Shown: positions 34,593 through 44,283 of the stretch, one piece after another | Position numbering within the stretch: the stretch's first letter is position 1 | How the letters are laid out: each line of letters starts with the position of its first letter | DNA from: Natrialba taiwanensis DSM 12281 | Lineage (GTDB): Archaea; Halobacteriota; Halobacteria; Halobacteriales; Natrialbaceae | Assembly (NCBI RefSeq): GCF_000337595.1 | Contig: NZ_AOIL01000009.1 | Location: forward strand, 111,664 to 175,663 | Length of the DNA stretch: 64,000 nt | Direction of reading: 5' to 3' | Notes under the pieces: generated by a model | What the model saw: only the letters and a program-made list of their open reading frames with translations | The model's database searches: none | Told to the model about the DNA's origin: nothing | Position numbers and translations under genes: made by a program

Positions 34593-36821
34593 TCAATCTC
34601 CCGCGAACTCTTCTGGCTGCTCGACGGCTCCGTCCAGTGGATCGCTGTCCCAATACTCGTGATTCGGATCCTCCCGGAAGCACGCAGCTTTCCCGTCACC
34701 CTCATCGATCCGCCGGAGATTCGGACGCTGTTCACGGCACGCCTCGCGAGCGACGGGACATCTCGTGTGGAACCGACAGCCGGATGGCGGATCGATCGGA
34801 TCGGGAACGTCGACCTCCCTGAGCGGCGGGTCACCAGCACCCATCGAATCGAGTTCTAGATCCGGCGTCGCCCACCGGAGCACTTCGGTGTACGGATGCC
34901 GGGGATCGTGGATGAGCCGCTCGGCGGAGCCGATCTCGACGATCTCGCCGAGGTACATGACGGCGATTCGTCCGTCGCCGTGTTCGGCGAAGTAGCGTGC
35001 GTTCGAGAGATCGTGGGAGACGAAGAGGAACGAAGTTTCGAACTCTGACTGGAGCTCCAACATCAGATCCATGATCTCGATACGCAACGAGACATCGACC
35101 GCACTGATGGCCTCGTCGGCGAGGATCGCATCCGGATTCATCAGTAGGGCGCGAGCGAGCGCGACGCGCTGTTTCTCCCCGCCCGATAGTTGGTGGGGAT
35201 ACCGATCAAGGAACTCGTCCGCCGGCGCCATACCGATCCGTTCGAGCAGCGAATGCATTCGTCGCCGCCGCTCGTTCCGACCGATGTTTGGATGAGTGTG
35301 TCTGAGCGACTCCGAGAGAATATCGGCGATACGTCGGTTGGGATTGAGCGCGCTTCCCGGGTCCTGATGGATGATCTGCAGCGCCGACCGTATTTCGTCG
35401 TACGGTATCTCACCGTCGCCGTCCTTCGCCTCCCAGATATCCTGCCCGCGATACTCGATCGAGCCGTCGGTCGGTCGCTGAAGTCCGATCAACGTCTTCC
35501 CCAGCGTCGTCTTGCCGCAGCCGCTCTCACCGAGAAGACAGACGAGGTCCTGCTCGTGAATATCGAGCGAGACGCCGTCGACCGCACGGACGACCGTCGG
35601 GTCTTTCGTGAACCGTTCGGTCAGCCCCTGTTCCTCGGTGAAATGGACCGCAACGTCGTCGAGCGAGAGTAGCGGCGTCTCGCTCGTCTGTTCGGCCCGC
35701 GTTTCGACTGCCGATTCCGACGGCTCGACGGGGGAAGCCGACTCGAGTTCATCGTTCGCCTCGTCGAAATTGAGGCGGATCTCCTCGCGGGCGGTCGCCG
35801 GATGGTGGCACGCGGATCGATGGCTGGTTCGGTCCCGATCGACCGCAGCTAACGGCGGATCGGTTGTCCGACATTCCTCGGTCGCGAGCGGACACCGCGG
35901 TTCGAACCGGCATCCCGACGGAACGCTCACCGGGGCCGGACCCTCGCCCTCGATGGGTTGCATCTCGTCCAGCGGCGCATCGACGTTCGGCGTCGCGTTC
36001 AACAACGCCCGGGTGTACGGGTGGGCGGCGTTACCGATGATCTCGTCGCGCGGCCCGATCTCGGCGAACTGGAACGCGTAGATGATGGCCATCCGATCGG
36101 CGAGCGAGGCGACCAGCGGCAGGTCGTGGGTGATGAAGACGATCGTCAAATCGTACGTGCGCTGCAAGCGGTCGAGCAGCGTCAAGATCGATCGCTGCAT
36201 CAGCAAATCGAGTGCGGCCGTCGGTTCGTCCATCACCAGCACTGCCGGATCGAGGACCATACTCAGCGCGATCAGTGCCCGCTGTTGCATCCCGCCCGAG
36301 AGTTCGTGCGGATACGCGTCGAGCACCCGCTCGGGTTCGAGATACAGGTTCTCGAGGAGTTCGCGGGCGAACTCGAGTCCCTCCGAGACGTGCTTGTCGT
36401 GGGCCTTGAGCGTCTCCTCGAAGTGGGCGCCGATCTTCATCGTCGGGTTGAACGAACTCATCGCGCCCTGGAACACCATCGACACTTCCTCCCAGCGGAA
36501 CTGTCTGCGTTCCTCGTCGGTCAACTCGAGGAGATCCACCGGCGGTCCGTCCGGTGGATGGTATCGGATATCGCCACTCAGGACGCCGGGATCGGGGATA
36601 GCGTCGAGCAATGCAGAGGCGAACATCGACTTCCCGCTGCCGCTCTCGCCGACGATGCCGAGAATCTCGTGCCGATCGATGCTGACGGTGACGTCCTCGA
36701 GGACGCAGGTTTCGCCGTCGTCGTACGTGACGCTCGTTTCGGTGATCTCGAAGATCGGATCTTCGACGGTTCCTCGCGAGACGATGCGATCGCTGACTGA
36801 GCTTGAACTATCGGTAGCCAT
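34593..36821 (-). CDS. fused oligopeptide/oligosaccharide ABC transporter ATPase (DppD-DppF type)
   Basis: Two complete Opp/Dpp-family ATPases in one 742-residue chain. Domain 1: Walker A GESGSGKS (58-65), signature LSGGMQQR (174-181), Walker B VLVMDEP, and the Opp-type C-terminal Cys cluster GCRFEPRCPLATEEC with Cys304/310/317. Linker about 345-385 is acidic. Domain 2: Walker A GESGCGKT (431-438), signature LSGGEKQR, Walker B AILADEA, and a second Cys cluster GCRFHTRCPVAREAC. It energises the DppBC channel encoded immediately upstream. In bacteria these are usually two proteins. Divergence from GH67 suggests the substrate is an aldouronic oligosaccharide. Confidence 0.93.
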   Translation of the reverse strand: MATDSSSSVSDRIVSRGTVEDPIFEITETSVTYDDGETCVLEDVTVSIDRHEILGIVGESGSGKSMFASALLDAIPDPGVLSGDIRYHPPDGPPVDLLELTDEERRQFRWEEVSMVFQGAMSSFNPTMKIGAHFEETLKAHDKHVSEGLEFARELLENLYLEPERVLDAYPHELSGGMQQRALIALSMVLDPAVLVMDEPTAALDLLMQRSILTLLDRLQRTYDLTIVFITHDLPLVASLADRMAIIYAFQFAEIGPRDEIIGNAAHPYTRALLNATPNVDAPLDEMQPIEGEGPAPVSVPSGCRFEPRCPLATEECRTTDPPLAAVDRDRTSHRSACHHPATAREEIRLNFDEANDELESASPVEPSESAVETRAEQTSETPLLSLDDVAVHFTEEQGLTERFTKDPTVVRAVDGVSLDIHEQDLVCLLGESGCGKTTLGKTLIGLQRPTDGSIEYRGQDIWEAKDGDGEIPYDEIRSALQIIHQDPGSALNPNRRIADILSESLRHTHPNIGRNERRRRMHSLLERIGMAPADEFLDRYPHQLSGGEKQRVALARALLMNPDAILADEAISAVDVSLRIEIMDLMLELQSEFETSFLFVSHDLSNARYFAEHGDGRIAVMYLGEIVEIGSAERLIHDPRHPYTEVLRWATPDLELDSMGAGDPPLREVDVPDPIDPPSGCRFHTRCPVAREACREQRPNLRRIDEGDGKAACFREDPNHEYWDSDPLDGAVEQPEEFAGD

Positions 36822-36822
36822 A

Positions 36823-37839
36823 TTATATCATCTCCGTTGTCGACGTGTCGGTATCCTCCGTGACGGACTCGGATTCGCCGGTGAGCCGCGTTCGAACTCG
36901 CGGGTTGAAGATGCGGTCCATGCCCTGGCTCAGCAGGATAAGCCCGAAGGCGAGCCCGACGATGGCGATAATCGGAACGAGGAGCCAGTGGAGCGCCTGC
37001 ATCGAGAACAGGCCGCCCTGATAGTACGCGTTGCTCAGCGTCACGCCCCAGTTCTGCCCCGAGTACGGCAGCACGCCGATGAAGTACAGCCCGACGGCCG
37101 CGAAGATCGTGTAGCGTGCGGCGAGCACGAAGTTGACCATCACGTACGGCATGATGTTCGGCAGCACGTCCTTGGTAATGATGCGGGGCGTACTCGTTCC
37201 CATCGTTCGGGACGCCTCGACGTAGCTCGCTTCCCGTATCGAGAGGACCTGCGACCGTATCGAACGGCCCAGACCCGCCCAGTAGTTGATCGTCAGGACG
37301 ACGCCGAGGAGAATCGGGTTCTCGGGACTGAGTGCGATTGCCAGGACGATGACGAGCGGCAGCCCCGGAATCGCCATGAAGAAGTCCGAGATCGCCGTGA
37401 TGACGGTATCGACCGTTCCGCCCTTGTACCCCGAGAGAGTGCCGACAGCGACCGCGAGTGTGGTCGCCCACACGCCGCCCGCGAGCACCATCAGCAGGAT
37501 GAACGGCGTCGAGTCGATGATCAGCGCGAGCAGATCGACTCCCGAATTGGTCGTCCCGAGTGGATACTGCATGTTCTCGAACGGCCCGAGGAAGCGCTCC
37601 GCCTGGTTCGGACTGGGATCGCGCCAGAGACCGAGCACGTCTACCAACGCCATGAAGAGGTACACGCTGATGATGAGGAGACCCAGACGAGTTCGGCTGT
37701 CCGACCACGCGACGGCGGCGGGTACGCGGATCTTCTGCTCGTACAGTTCGCTCAGTTGGTCGCGACGACTCATTTCGACGTTCGAGGCCTCCGAACGCCA
37801 GTCGATCCCTTCGGCGGCGGAGTCCGGTTCAGTACTCAT
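36823..37839 (-). CDS. ABC transporter permease (DppC family)
   Basis: Membrane subunit of the Opp/Dpp-type importer, 338 residues, with a long polar N-terminus (about 55 residues) and six hydrophobic segments. The EAA loop that contacts the ATPase is EASRTMGTSTPRIITKDVLPN (about residues 205-225, given as motif EAS...G...I...LP). The start chosen is ATG 37839 (MSTEPDSAAEG); GTG 37848 is possible. It overlaps dppB by 11 bp and is one base from the ATPase gene, so all are cotranscribed. Confidence 0.93.
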   Translation of the reverse strand: MSTEPDSAAEGIDWRSEASNVEMSRRDQLSELYEQKIRVPAAVAWSDSRTRLGLLIISVYLFMALVDVLGLWRDPSPNQAERFLGPFENMQYPLGTTNSGVDLLALIIDSTPFILLMVLAGGVWATTLAVAVGTLSGYKGGTVDTVITAISDFFMAIPGLPLVIVLAIALSPENPILLGVVLTINYWAGLGRSIRSQVLSIREASYVEASRTMGTSTPRIITKDVLPNIMPYVMVNFVLAARYTIFAAVGLYFIGVLPYSGQNWGVTLSNAYYQGGLFSMQALHWLLVPIIAIVGLAFGLILLSQGMDRIFNPRVRTRLTGESESVTEDTDTSTTEMI

Positions 37840-38827
37840 CGGAATCACCTGCTGAGATGCGCGGGTCGATGAGCCCGTAGGTCAGGTCGGCGATGTAGAC
37901 GCCGACGACGAGCGTGACCGTGATGACGAGGAAACAGCCCATCATGAGCGGGTAATCGTTCGCGTTCACCGCCTGGATCATGTAGTATCCGAGGCCGGGA
38001 TACGAGAAGATCTCTTCGAGCACGACGGTGCCCCCGAGGCGGAACCCGATGAGGAGAAGCAGTCCCGTGTACATCGGCAGGATGGCGTTTCTGGCGACGT
38101 ATCGGGTGGCGATACGATTATTGGAGAGTCCCCGCAGTCTGGCGACCTCGACGTACTCCTTGCCGAGCACCTGGATCCCGTTGCCGCGCATGTTGAGCGC
38201 CGTCGATCCGATGCCGCTGATAGTAAACGCGAGAATGGGTAAGGCGGCGTGGTGGAGGACGCTCGAGAAATACGCAAGGCTGAGCGAGGCGTCGACGCCT
38301 CGGTCGACCGCGTTCCCGGTCGGAAACAGCTGGAGCTGGAACGCCAGGATAAACAGGAAGATCACCGCGAAGATGTAGTACGGAACCGACATCAGAAAGA
38401 TCGACCCGCCGGACGTGAGCCGGTCGAATCGCGAGCCCTCCCAGTACGCCTGCAGCGCGCCGATCACCACGCCGACGACGAACATCAGTATCGTCGATGT
38501 CACAACCAGGAAGACGGTCCAGGGAAGCGAGCGAGCGAGAACGTCAATGACGGGTTCGTTGAGGGAGATCGACTGCCCGAGATCCAACTGGGCGACTCCG
38601 ATCAGGTAGTCCAGGTACTGTTGCCAAAGCGGTGCGTCCGGTCTGATGTTCTGCAGCGCTTCGATGCGCGTGTCGACCTGTTCGGCGGGAACCCCCTGCT
38701 GTAGCAGTTCGAGCCGGAGTTGCGTGAACGGACCCCCGGGAAGCAGTCGGATCAGACCGAACGTGAGCGTCGCCACTGCGAGGATCGTCAGCGGGATTTG
38801 CGCCGTCCGTTTGAGGTAGTAGTTCAT
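37829..38827 (-). CDS. ABC transporter permease (DppB family)
   Basis: First membrane subunit of the importer, 332 residues: MNYYLKRTAQIPLTILAVA start, then the family N-terminal LIRLLPGGPF, a periplasmic loop and five further membrane segments. The EAA-type loop is EVARLRGLSNNRIATRYVARN. It follows the binding-protein gene by 43 bp on the same strand. Confidence 0.93.
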   Translation of the reverse strand: MNYYLKRTAQIPLTILAVATLTFGLIRLLPGGPFTQLRLELLQQGVPAEQVDTRIEALQNIRPDAPLWQQYLDYLIGVAQLDLGQSISLNEPVIDVLARSLPWTVFLVVTSTILMFVVGVVIGALQAYWEGSRFDRLTSGGSIFLMSVPYYIFAVIFLFILAFQLQLFPTGNAVDRGVDASLSLAYFSSVLHHAALPILAFTISGIGSTALNMRGNGIQVLGKEYVEVARLRGLSNNRIATRYVARNAILPMYTGLLLLIGFRLGGTVVLEEIFSYPGLGYYMIQAVNANDYPLMMGCFLVITVTLVVGVYIADLTYGLIDPRISAGDSDEY

Positions 38828-38870
38828 GGTTGGGTTTCCGTGTAGCTGAGTGATGGACGGTGAGTCACCG

Positions 38871-40598
38871 TTAGGTTCGAGGCTGCAACGCTCCCTCGTG
38901 GACCCACCAGAACTGCGGCCACTTGACCTGGCGGTTGGGGCTGTCCTCGGCGGCGACCGTCCACTCGTCGTCGGTCACCCAGGACTGCTCGTACTTGGAC
39001 ACCAAGCCGAGGAACGGCAGTTCGATATGGTTGTGCCACGCCGCCTGCTGGACGTACGGCCGCGCCTCCTCGTCACTGGATTGTCGCGCTATTTCCTCGG
39101 TTACCTCGAGCGGAGTGAGCGTCATCTCGCCGCCGTCCCTGTCGGGGATCGTCTGTTCTGAGTCCGCCTTCTCCCGGTAGTTGTGTCCGCCGCCGATCTC
39201 CTCCTCCCACAACTGGTAGTACAGCGGGAAGTACGGGAACGACGACCGCGAGCCGCCGGGCAGCCAGTAGAGACTCCCCATCGCAAAGTTGCTGTTGGAG
39301 TACTGGCTGAACCAGTCGTTCGTCGGCTTCGTGCTGACCGAGAAATCGAACCCGAACTCGTTCAGTTGACTGACGACCGTCTGGGACATCGTCGTCCAGT
39401 CCGTCCAGCCCGCGGGCGAGTAGTACTCCCCGCCGATCGTGTTCCCGTCGGAATCTTCCCACGTCTCTCCCTCCCGAGTGTATCCGGCGTCCTCGAGCAA
39501 CTGGGTTGCTTGGTCCGTTTGACTGGAACCGGCACCGTAGGTTTCGAAGTCGTCGTACCAGTCGTCCAGCCAGTACTCCTGATCACGGGGCGCGATACCG
39601 CACGGAGTCGGCGTCACGAACTTCGAGCGCGGCCCCGCGTTCTCGACGATCGACTCGCGATCGATAACGTGTGCGACCGCCTGCCGGACTTCCCGCTGCC
39701 CGAAATGGGGATCGTCGTGATTAAACACGATTCCGTACCCCCACTTGGCCGGGATCTGAATCTCGACAACGTGATCCGGGAACTGATCGACGATCTCCGG
39801 CGGAGCGAACAGACTCAGCGCCGCATCGGCTTCCGTCCCCGACATCAATGCCTGGTGCTGTGCGGTATTTCCGCCGTAGCTATCGATCAGGAACGTGTCG
39901 ATATCGACGTTGTCTGCGTTGTAGAACTCGGGGTTGGGTTCGAACTCGAACGCCTGGCGATCCTTGCTCACGAACGAGAACATCCCGCTGGCGACGGGAT
40001 CCTCCCACTCCCACCGAAGGAACTCCGACTCGTCCGCATCCAACCACTGCTCGTGAGTTTCCGCTTTCGTATCGACGAGGAAGTTCGTGAGTTCGAACCG
40101 GACGATCTGCGGGTTCGTCGGCCCGGAGAGCAAGAGGCGGGCGGTCTTATCGTCGACGATCTCGTAGTCGTCGAGATACCCCCAGAGCGAACTCCCGCTT
40201 TTCTCCGCCAGTTGCAGTTGCACGTCGAGATCCTCGGTCGTCCACTCGTCGCCGTCGTCCCACGCCAGGTCGTCGCGGAAGGTGAGCGTCACTTCCTCGC
40301 CGTCGATTTCAAGGTCGTCGAGCGCTCCGAGCAGAAACTCGTTCTCAGTGAACGAATACTTCATAAACGGGGCGAACACCGCCCGCCCCGCGGGCCACCT
40401 GTAATTCTGGATCGCCGACGTGTTGAAATGGAGGTCGGCCGGATTGCCGGTGTACGCATTGACGAACGTGCCGCTATCCGACCCACTGCCACCAACGCAA
40501 CCGGCGAGCGCGGCCGCACCCGACACCCCAGCTATCGTTAACATATCCCGACGACTGATTACATCGCTGTAATCGTCCGGGATGCTATCAGATCCCAT
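38871..40598 (-). CDS. Opp/Dpp-family substrate-binding lipoprotein
   Basis: Captures the substrate for the DppBC-ATPase importer at the outer face of the membrane. Start ATG 40598 (MGSDSIPDDYSDV) gives 575 residues with a Tat lipoprotein signal: SRRDMLTIAGVSGAAALAGC and a Gly/Ser/Asp tether. The mature part has SBP family 5 features (DDLAWDDGDEWTTEDL, REVRQAVAHVIDRE, PSDEEARPYVQQA-like C-terminal helix). It is divergent from GH67 across only 172 bp, so oligosaccharides carrying glucuronate are a more likely cargo than peptides. Confidence 0.92.
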   Translation of the reverse strand: MGSDSIPDDYSDVISRRDMLTIAGVSGAAALAGCVGGSGSDSGTFVNAYTGNPADLHFNTSAIQNYRWPAGRAVFAPFMKYSFTENEFLLGALDDLEIDGEEVTLTFRDDLAWDDGDEWTTEDLDVQLQLAEKSGSSLWGYLDDYEIVDDKTARLLLSGPTNPQIVRFELTNFLVDTKAETHEQWLDADESEFLRWEWEDPVASGMFSFVSKDRQAFEFEPNPEFYNADNVDIDTFLIDSYGGNTAQHQALMSGTEADAALSLFAPPEIVDQFPDHVVEIQIPAKWGYGIVFNHDDPHFGQREVRQAVAHVIDRESIVENAGPRSKFVTPTPCGIAPRDQEYWLDDWYDDFETYGAGSSQTDQATQLLEDAGYTREGETWEDSDGNTIGGEYYSPAGWTDWTTMSQTVVSQLNEFGFDFSVSTKPTNDWFSQYSNSNFAMGSLYWLPGGSRSSFPYFPLYYQLWEEEIGGGHNYREKADSEQTIPDRDGGEMTLTPLEVTEEIARQSSDEEARPYVQQAAWHNHIELPFLGLVSKYEQSWVTDDEWTVAAEDSPNRQVKWPQFWWVHEGALQPRT

Positions 40599-40770
40599 GT
40601 ATTGGTATGACACCACATAGTCGGTAATAAATATTATGATTATTATTTCCCCTGTGCAGCGATGGAGTGGTGGACGGATGAGCCGTGACGTGCAATCGGC
40701 GCTCGAACCGACTGTGGCGGCGACCAGTACCATTTTTACCGATCGCCAATGACTGCACTACCGTATCTCG
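40599..40770. promoter_or_regulatory. divergent promoter region, ABC importer / GH67
   Basis: A 172-bp region shared by two operons. On the minus strand the TATA ATATTTATTAC at 40624-40634 is about 31 bp before the binding-protein start; on the plus strand TTTTTA at 40733-40738 is about 35 bp before the GH67 start. An AT-rich stretch at 40621-40650 contrasts with GC-rich flanks. No AGAA-N5-TTCT dyad is present here. Confidence 0.6.
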
Positions 40771-42840
40771 ATGACCTCGTACGACGATTGCTGGCTCCGG
40801 TACGACCGCATCACGGCGGACGACGTACGCGCCTCGTACCGCCGGCAGTGTAGACACGCGTACGTCTCGGAAAAATCGCCGGAGTGCAGCGCGATTCGAG
40901 ACGAACTCCGGCAAGCACTGCCCGAGCTGCTAGGCGCGAAGCCCCACTTCTGGCAACACCCGCCGACGACTGTCGACGGGTTCCTGGCCATCGGCACGCC
41001 GGACGATATGGCGCTGATCGCCGAGTCGGTCCCGGTCGATGATGTCGCTGCACTCGACGACGGCGGCTTTCTCATCCGGGCGGTCACCTGGAACGGAGCG
41101 GACTGTCTCGTCGTGACCGCACCCACCGATCGGGGACTGATGTACGGCACCTTCCACCTCCTTCGCCTCCTCCAACTCCGCGAACCGATCGACGAACTCG
41201 AGATCCGCGAGGAGCCGACGTACGCGAATCGATTGCTCAACCAGTGGGATACGCCCTTCCGCCGGTCGGTCGAGCGCGGCTACGGTGGCGAATCGATCTT
41301 CGACTGGGAACGGTTGCCCGATCTCCGGCCGCGGTACGAGGATTACGCGCGGCTATTGGCGTCCGTCGGGATCAACGGGATCGTTCTCAACAACGTCAAC
41401 ACCACGAAACCGCCGCGAAAGAGCGCAAACGACGCCGTCGACGCGTTCGAGGGCTGGCAACTGCTCGAATCGCGACGGCTCGAGGATTTCACCGGACTCG
41501 CGTCGCTGTTTCGCCGATACGGGATCCGACCGTACCTGTCGGTCAACTTCGCAGCACCGATGCTCGTCGGCGATCTCGATACCGCCGACCCGCTCGATAA
41601 CGACGTTCGAGAGTGGTGGGCAGCGAAAGCCGACGAGATCTACGGCCTCGTACCGGATCTCGGCGGGTTCCTGATCAAGGCGGACTCGGAGGGACAACCC
41701 GGACCCTACGACTACGACCGGAATCACGTGGACGGCGCGAACGCGATCGCACGGGCGCTCGAACCCCACGGCGGGCGCGTCTGGTGGCGAGCCTTCGTCT
41801 ACGGCTCACACGAAGATCGGGCGGTACAGGCCTACGACACGTTCGAACCCCTGGACGGCGAGTTCAGCGACAACGTCACCGTACAGATCAAGAACGGCCC
41901 GATCGACTTCCAGCCCCGCGAGCCGGCGTCGACGCTCTTCGGTGCGATGCCGGAGACGGACCTCGGATTGGAGGTGCAACTCACCCAGGAGTACACCGGG
42001 CAGGGCGTCCACGCGACCTATCACCTCCCGCTGTGGAAGGAGGTCTTCGAGTTCGAGACGCGCGCCGACGGCGAGGCGACGCCGGTGAAGTCGCTCCTGC
42101 GAGGAGCGGGACAGGGCGTCGCCGGTGTCGCCAACATCGGCGAAGACGATACCTGGACGGGCCACTACCTGTCCCAGGCGAACCTCTACGCGTTCGGGCG
42201 TATGGCCTGGAATCCCGATCTGTCCGTCGAAACGATCACCGAGGAGTGGGTCCGACAGACGTTCGGCGCTGACGAGGTCGTCGTCGAGACGATCACCGAA
42301 CTCCTCCGCGACCCGTGGGAGGCGTGCATCAACTACGAAACCGGCGGCCTCGGACTCGTGCACATGATGCACAACGGCGAGGAGTTTCTCGAGAACCACT
42401 ACTACCCGTCACCCGAAGAATGGCCCGGCTATCACGGCGCGAGTGAGGACGGAATCGGCGTCGATCGAACCGAACGCGGCAGCGGCTACACCGCGCAGTA
42501 TCCGGCCCCGATCGCCGAGCGGTACGAGTCCGTCGAAACGTGCCCCGACGAACTCCTCCTGTTCTTCCATCACCTCCCCTGGGACTACGAACTCGACGAC
42601 GGGACGACCATCGTCCAGCGACTCTACGACAATTGCTTCGATGGCGTCGAGGAAGTCGAGCGCCTTCGAGACCGGTGGCACACGCTCGAAGGAAGGATAG
42701 ACGAGCGGCGATACCGCCACGTCGCCGAGCGGTTCGACGAACAGGTTGCACAGGCCGAGCGGTGGCGGGACGTTCTCACGTCGTACTTCCGCGAGTACTC
42801 CGGCATCCCGGATGAACGAGGTCGCGTTCGCCGTGACTAG
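40771..42840 (+). CDS. alpha-glucuronidase, glycoside hydrolase family 67
   Basis: Removes (4-O-methyl)glucuronic acid from the non-reducing end of xylo-oligosaccharides. The 689-residue protein has the full GH67 architecture: N-terminal beta domain to about 150, catalytic (beta/alpha)8 barrel about 150-470, and C-terminal helical domain. Catalytic residues are recognisable: general acid Glu307 in KADSEGQPGP, and the inverting base pair Asp379 in NGPIDFQPREP and Glu407 in LTQEYTGQG. No signal peptide is seen, so it acts inside the cell on imported aldouronates. The importer is divergently transcribed. Confidence 0.95.
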   Translation: MTSYDDCWLRYDRITADDVRASYRRQCRHAYVSEKSPECSAIRDELRQALPELLGAKPHFWQHPPTTVDGFLAIGTPDDMALIAESVPVDDVAALDDGGFLIRAVTWNGADCLVVTAPTDRGLMYGTFHLLRLLQLREPIDELEIREEPTYANRLLNQWDTPFRRSVERGYGGESIFDWERLPDLRPRYEDYARLLASVGINGIVLNNVNTTKPPRKSANDAVDAFEGWQLLESRRLEDFTGLASLFRRYGIRPYLSVNFAAPMLVGDLDTADPLDNDVREWWAAKADEIYGLVPDLGGFLIKADSEGQPGPYDYDRNHVDGANAIARALEPHGGRVWWRAFVYGSHEDRAVQAYDTFEPLDGEFSDNVTVQIKNGPIDFQPREPASTLFGAMPETDLGLEVQLTQEYTGQGVHATYHLPLWKEVFEFETRADGEATPVKSLLRGAGQGVAGVANIGEDDTWTGHYLSQANLYAFGRMAWNPDLSVETITEEWVRQTFGADEVVVETITELLRDPWEACINYETGGLGLVHMMHNGEEFLENHYYPSPEEWPGYHGASEDGIGVDRTERGSGYTAQYPAPIAERYESVETCPDELLLFFHHLPWDYELDDGTTIVQRLYDNCFDGVEEVERLRDRWHTLEGRIDERRYRHVAERFDEQVAQAERWRDVLTSYFREYSGIPDERGRVRRD

Positions 42841-42965
42841 TCCCAGCCCGCGACGAACTCCGTTGCCGACCGCCGAATCGCGACTGCAGAGTCCGTCGAA
42901 AGAGTAGTGGCACGGCGATCGAAACCATCGGTAGATTTTTACTGTGTGTTGTGTACCCACATACC

Positions 42966-43199
42966 ATGTCGAAATCGTCGACGCTGCTCGATCTCGTCGC
43001 TGCGCAGCGCGCGCAGCTGCGGGTCATTATCGCCCTGTTGATCGCGTCAGGTCTCCTCCTCGCGCTCTCGATTCCGTTCGTCGAGCCGGGTGACAGGGCC
43101 TTTCCGATCCTCGTCATCGATGTTGTTCTCGTGGTCGGGTCGCTCGGCTTCTTCAGCACAACGTACTGGTACTGCACGAAACGCGCGATGGACGACTGA
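42966..43199 (+). CDS. small two-helix membrane protein, unknown function
   Basis: A 77-residue protein starting at ATG 42966 (MSKSSTLLDLVAAQRAQL), 26 bp after TATA-like TTTTACT. Two hydrophobic helices: VIIALLIASGLLLALSIPF and FPILVIDVVLVVGSLGFF, with short polar ends and a C-terminal CTKRAMDD. I recognise no family. Convergent with the HEAT-repeat gene; no functional hint from context. Confidence 0.65.
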   Translation: MSKSSTLLDLVAAQRAQLRVIIALLIASGLLLALSIPFVEPGDRAFPILVIDVVLVVGSLGFFSTTYWYCTKRAMDD

Positions 43200-43222
43200 C
43201 CCCAATGTCGGCGGTTCGTAAA

Positions 43223-44137
43223 TTACGACGCGTCCGCGATGTAATTCGCGGTCTCGGCCGCGAGTTCGCGAACGTCCGCATCGGGGTCGTCCGCGGCCGC
43301 CGTTCGAAGGTGCGAGACGGTGGCGGCGTCCCCGAGATGTCCGAGCGCCCGAACGGTACGTGCACGAACGACGGCGCTATCGCGGTCGAGACAATCGACC
43401 AGGCGGTCGGTCGCGGGGGCGACGGCAGTCGGATTCGCCGCCGCCAGTTCGTCGAGCGCATCGACGGCACCGCCGACAACGGCCGGATCCTCGTCGTCCA
43501 GCAGCGCGACGAGGTCGGGGACAGCGTCGACCATCGACTGGGGCTTCGCCTCGGCGATGGCGACCACGACGTTCCCAAGCGTGCGCCGGGCGCTGATTCG
43601 TCGTTTTCGTTCCTCCTCCTCGTGATCTCGGAGCGTCCGTCGGGTCACCGCATCGGCGACCGCGTCGCCGAAATCCTCCGGTTCCGTATCGAGTTCAGTA
43701 GCTCGAATGGCGTCGATCATCGCCGGGGAATGCGGTGCGACGAGAGCGGGACGGGAAACGGCGAGTTTCCCGAGGACGGTCGCGCCGGTCAGTTGCACGT
43801 CCGCGATCTCGCTGTCGACGGCACCGACGAGAGCCGCCGTGTGTCCCTCGAGCGCCGCCGGATCGCTCTCGGCGACGGTGTCGAGGACGGAAATCGCACG
43901 CAGCGCAACCGGGGCGTTGTCGTCGGCAGCGGCCGACGCGACCGCATCGAGGAGCGGTCGGACGGCGTCGGCGTTCGCTTCGACTCGGGCCTCACAGGCC
44001 GCGATACCCCGCCGTCGAACCAGCGGCTCCGACGACGAGAGGGCGGCACGAATCTCCGCGTCGTCGATTTCGCCAAGCGATACCGATTTCGAGTCGAGGG
44101 AAAGACCGTCGGGAGGCTCCGATGAATCCGTCGGCAT
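43223..44137 (-). CDS. HEAT-repeat protein
   Basis: A 304-residue all-helical repeat protein, with at least six HEAT/PBS-lyase-type units such as VALRAISVLDTVAESDP, VQLTGATVLGKLAVSRP, AVVGGAVDALDELAAANP, VRARTVRALGHLGDA and VRELAAETANYIADAS. Such proteins usually scaffold protein complexes. The start at 44137 (MPTDSSEPPDG) lies 29 bp after TATA at 44161-44170. It has no signal peptide. Its neighbours are glycosidase genes, but no specific partner can be named. Confidence 0.82.
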   Translation of the reverse strand: MPTDSSEPPDGLSLDSKSVSLGEIDDAEIRAALSSSEPLVRRRGIAACEARVEANADAVRPLLDAVASAAADDNAPVALRAISVLDTVAESDPAALEGHTAALVGAVDSEIADVQLTGATVLGKLAVSRPALVAPHSPAMIDAIRATELDTEPEDFGDAVADAVTRRTLRDHEEEERKRRISARRTLGNVVVAIAEAKPQSMVDAVPDLVALLDDEDPAVVGGAVDALDELAAANPTAVAPATDRLVDCLDRDSAVVRARTVRALGHLGDAATVSHLRTAAADDPDADVRELAAETANYIADAS

Positions 44138-44283
44138 GGCTGAGTGATACGTATCGAGAAGTAAATACGTGAGGGATTGTTTACCGCGTTTGTTGCCCAC
44201 ATTCGCGAACCGTGGGCGACCGGCTTCGACGACAGCCGCCCGATGCCCTCGAGCGATGCCGAGCAACACTGTGACCGGAGCGT

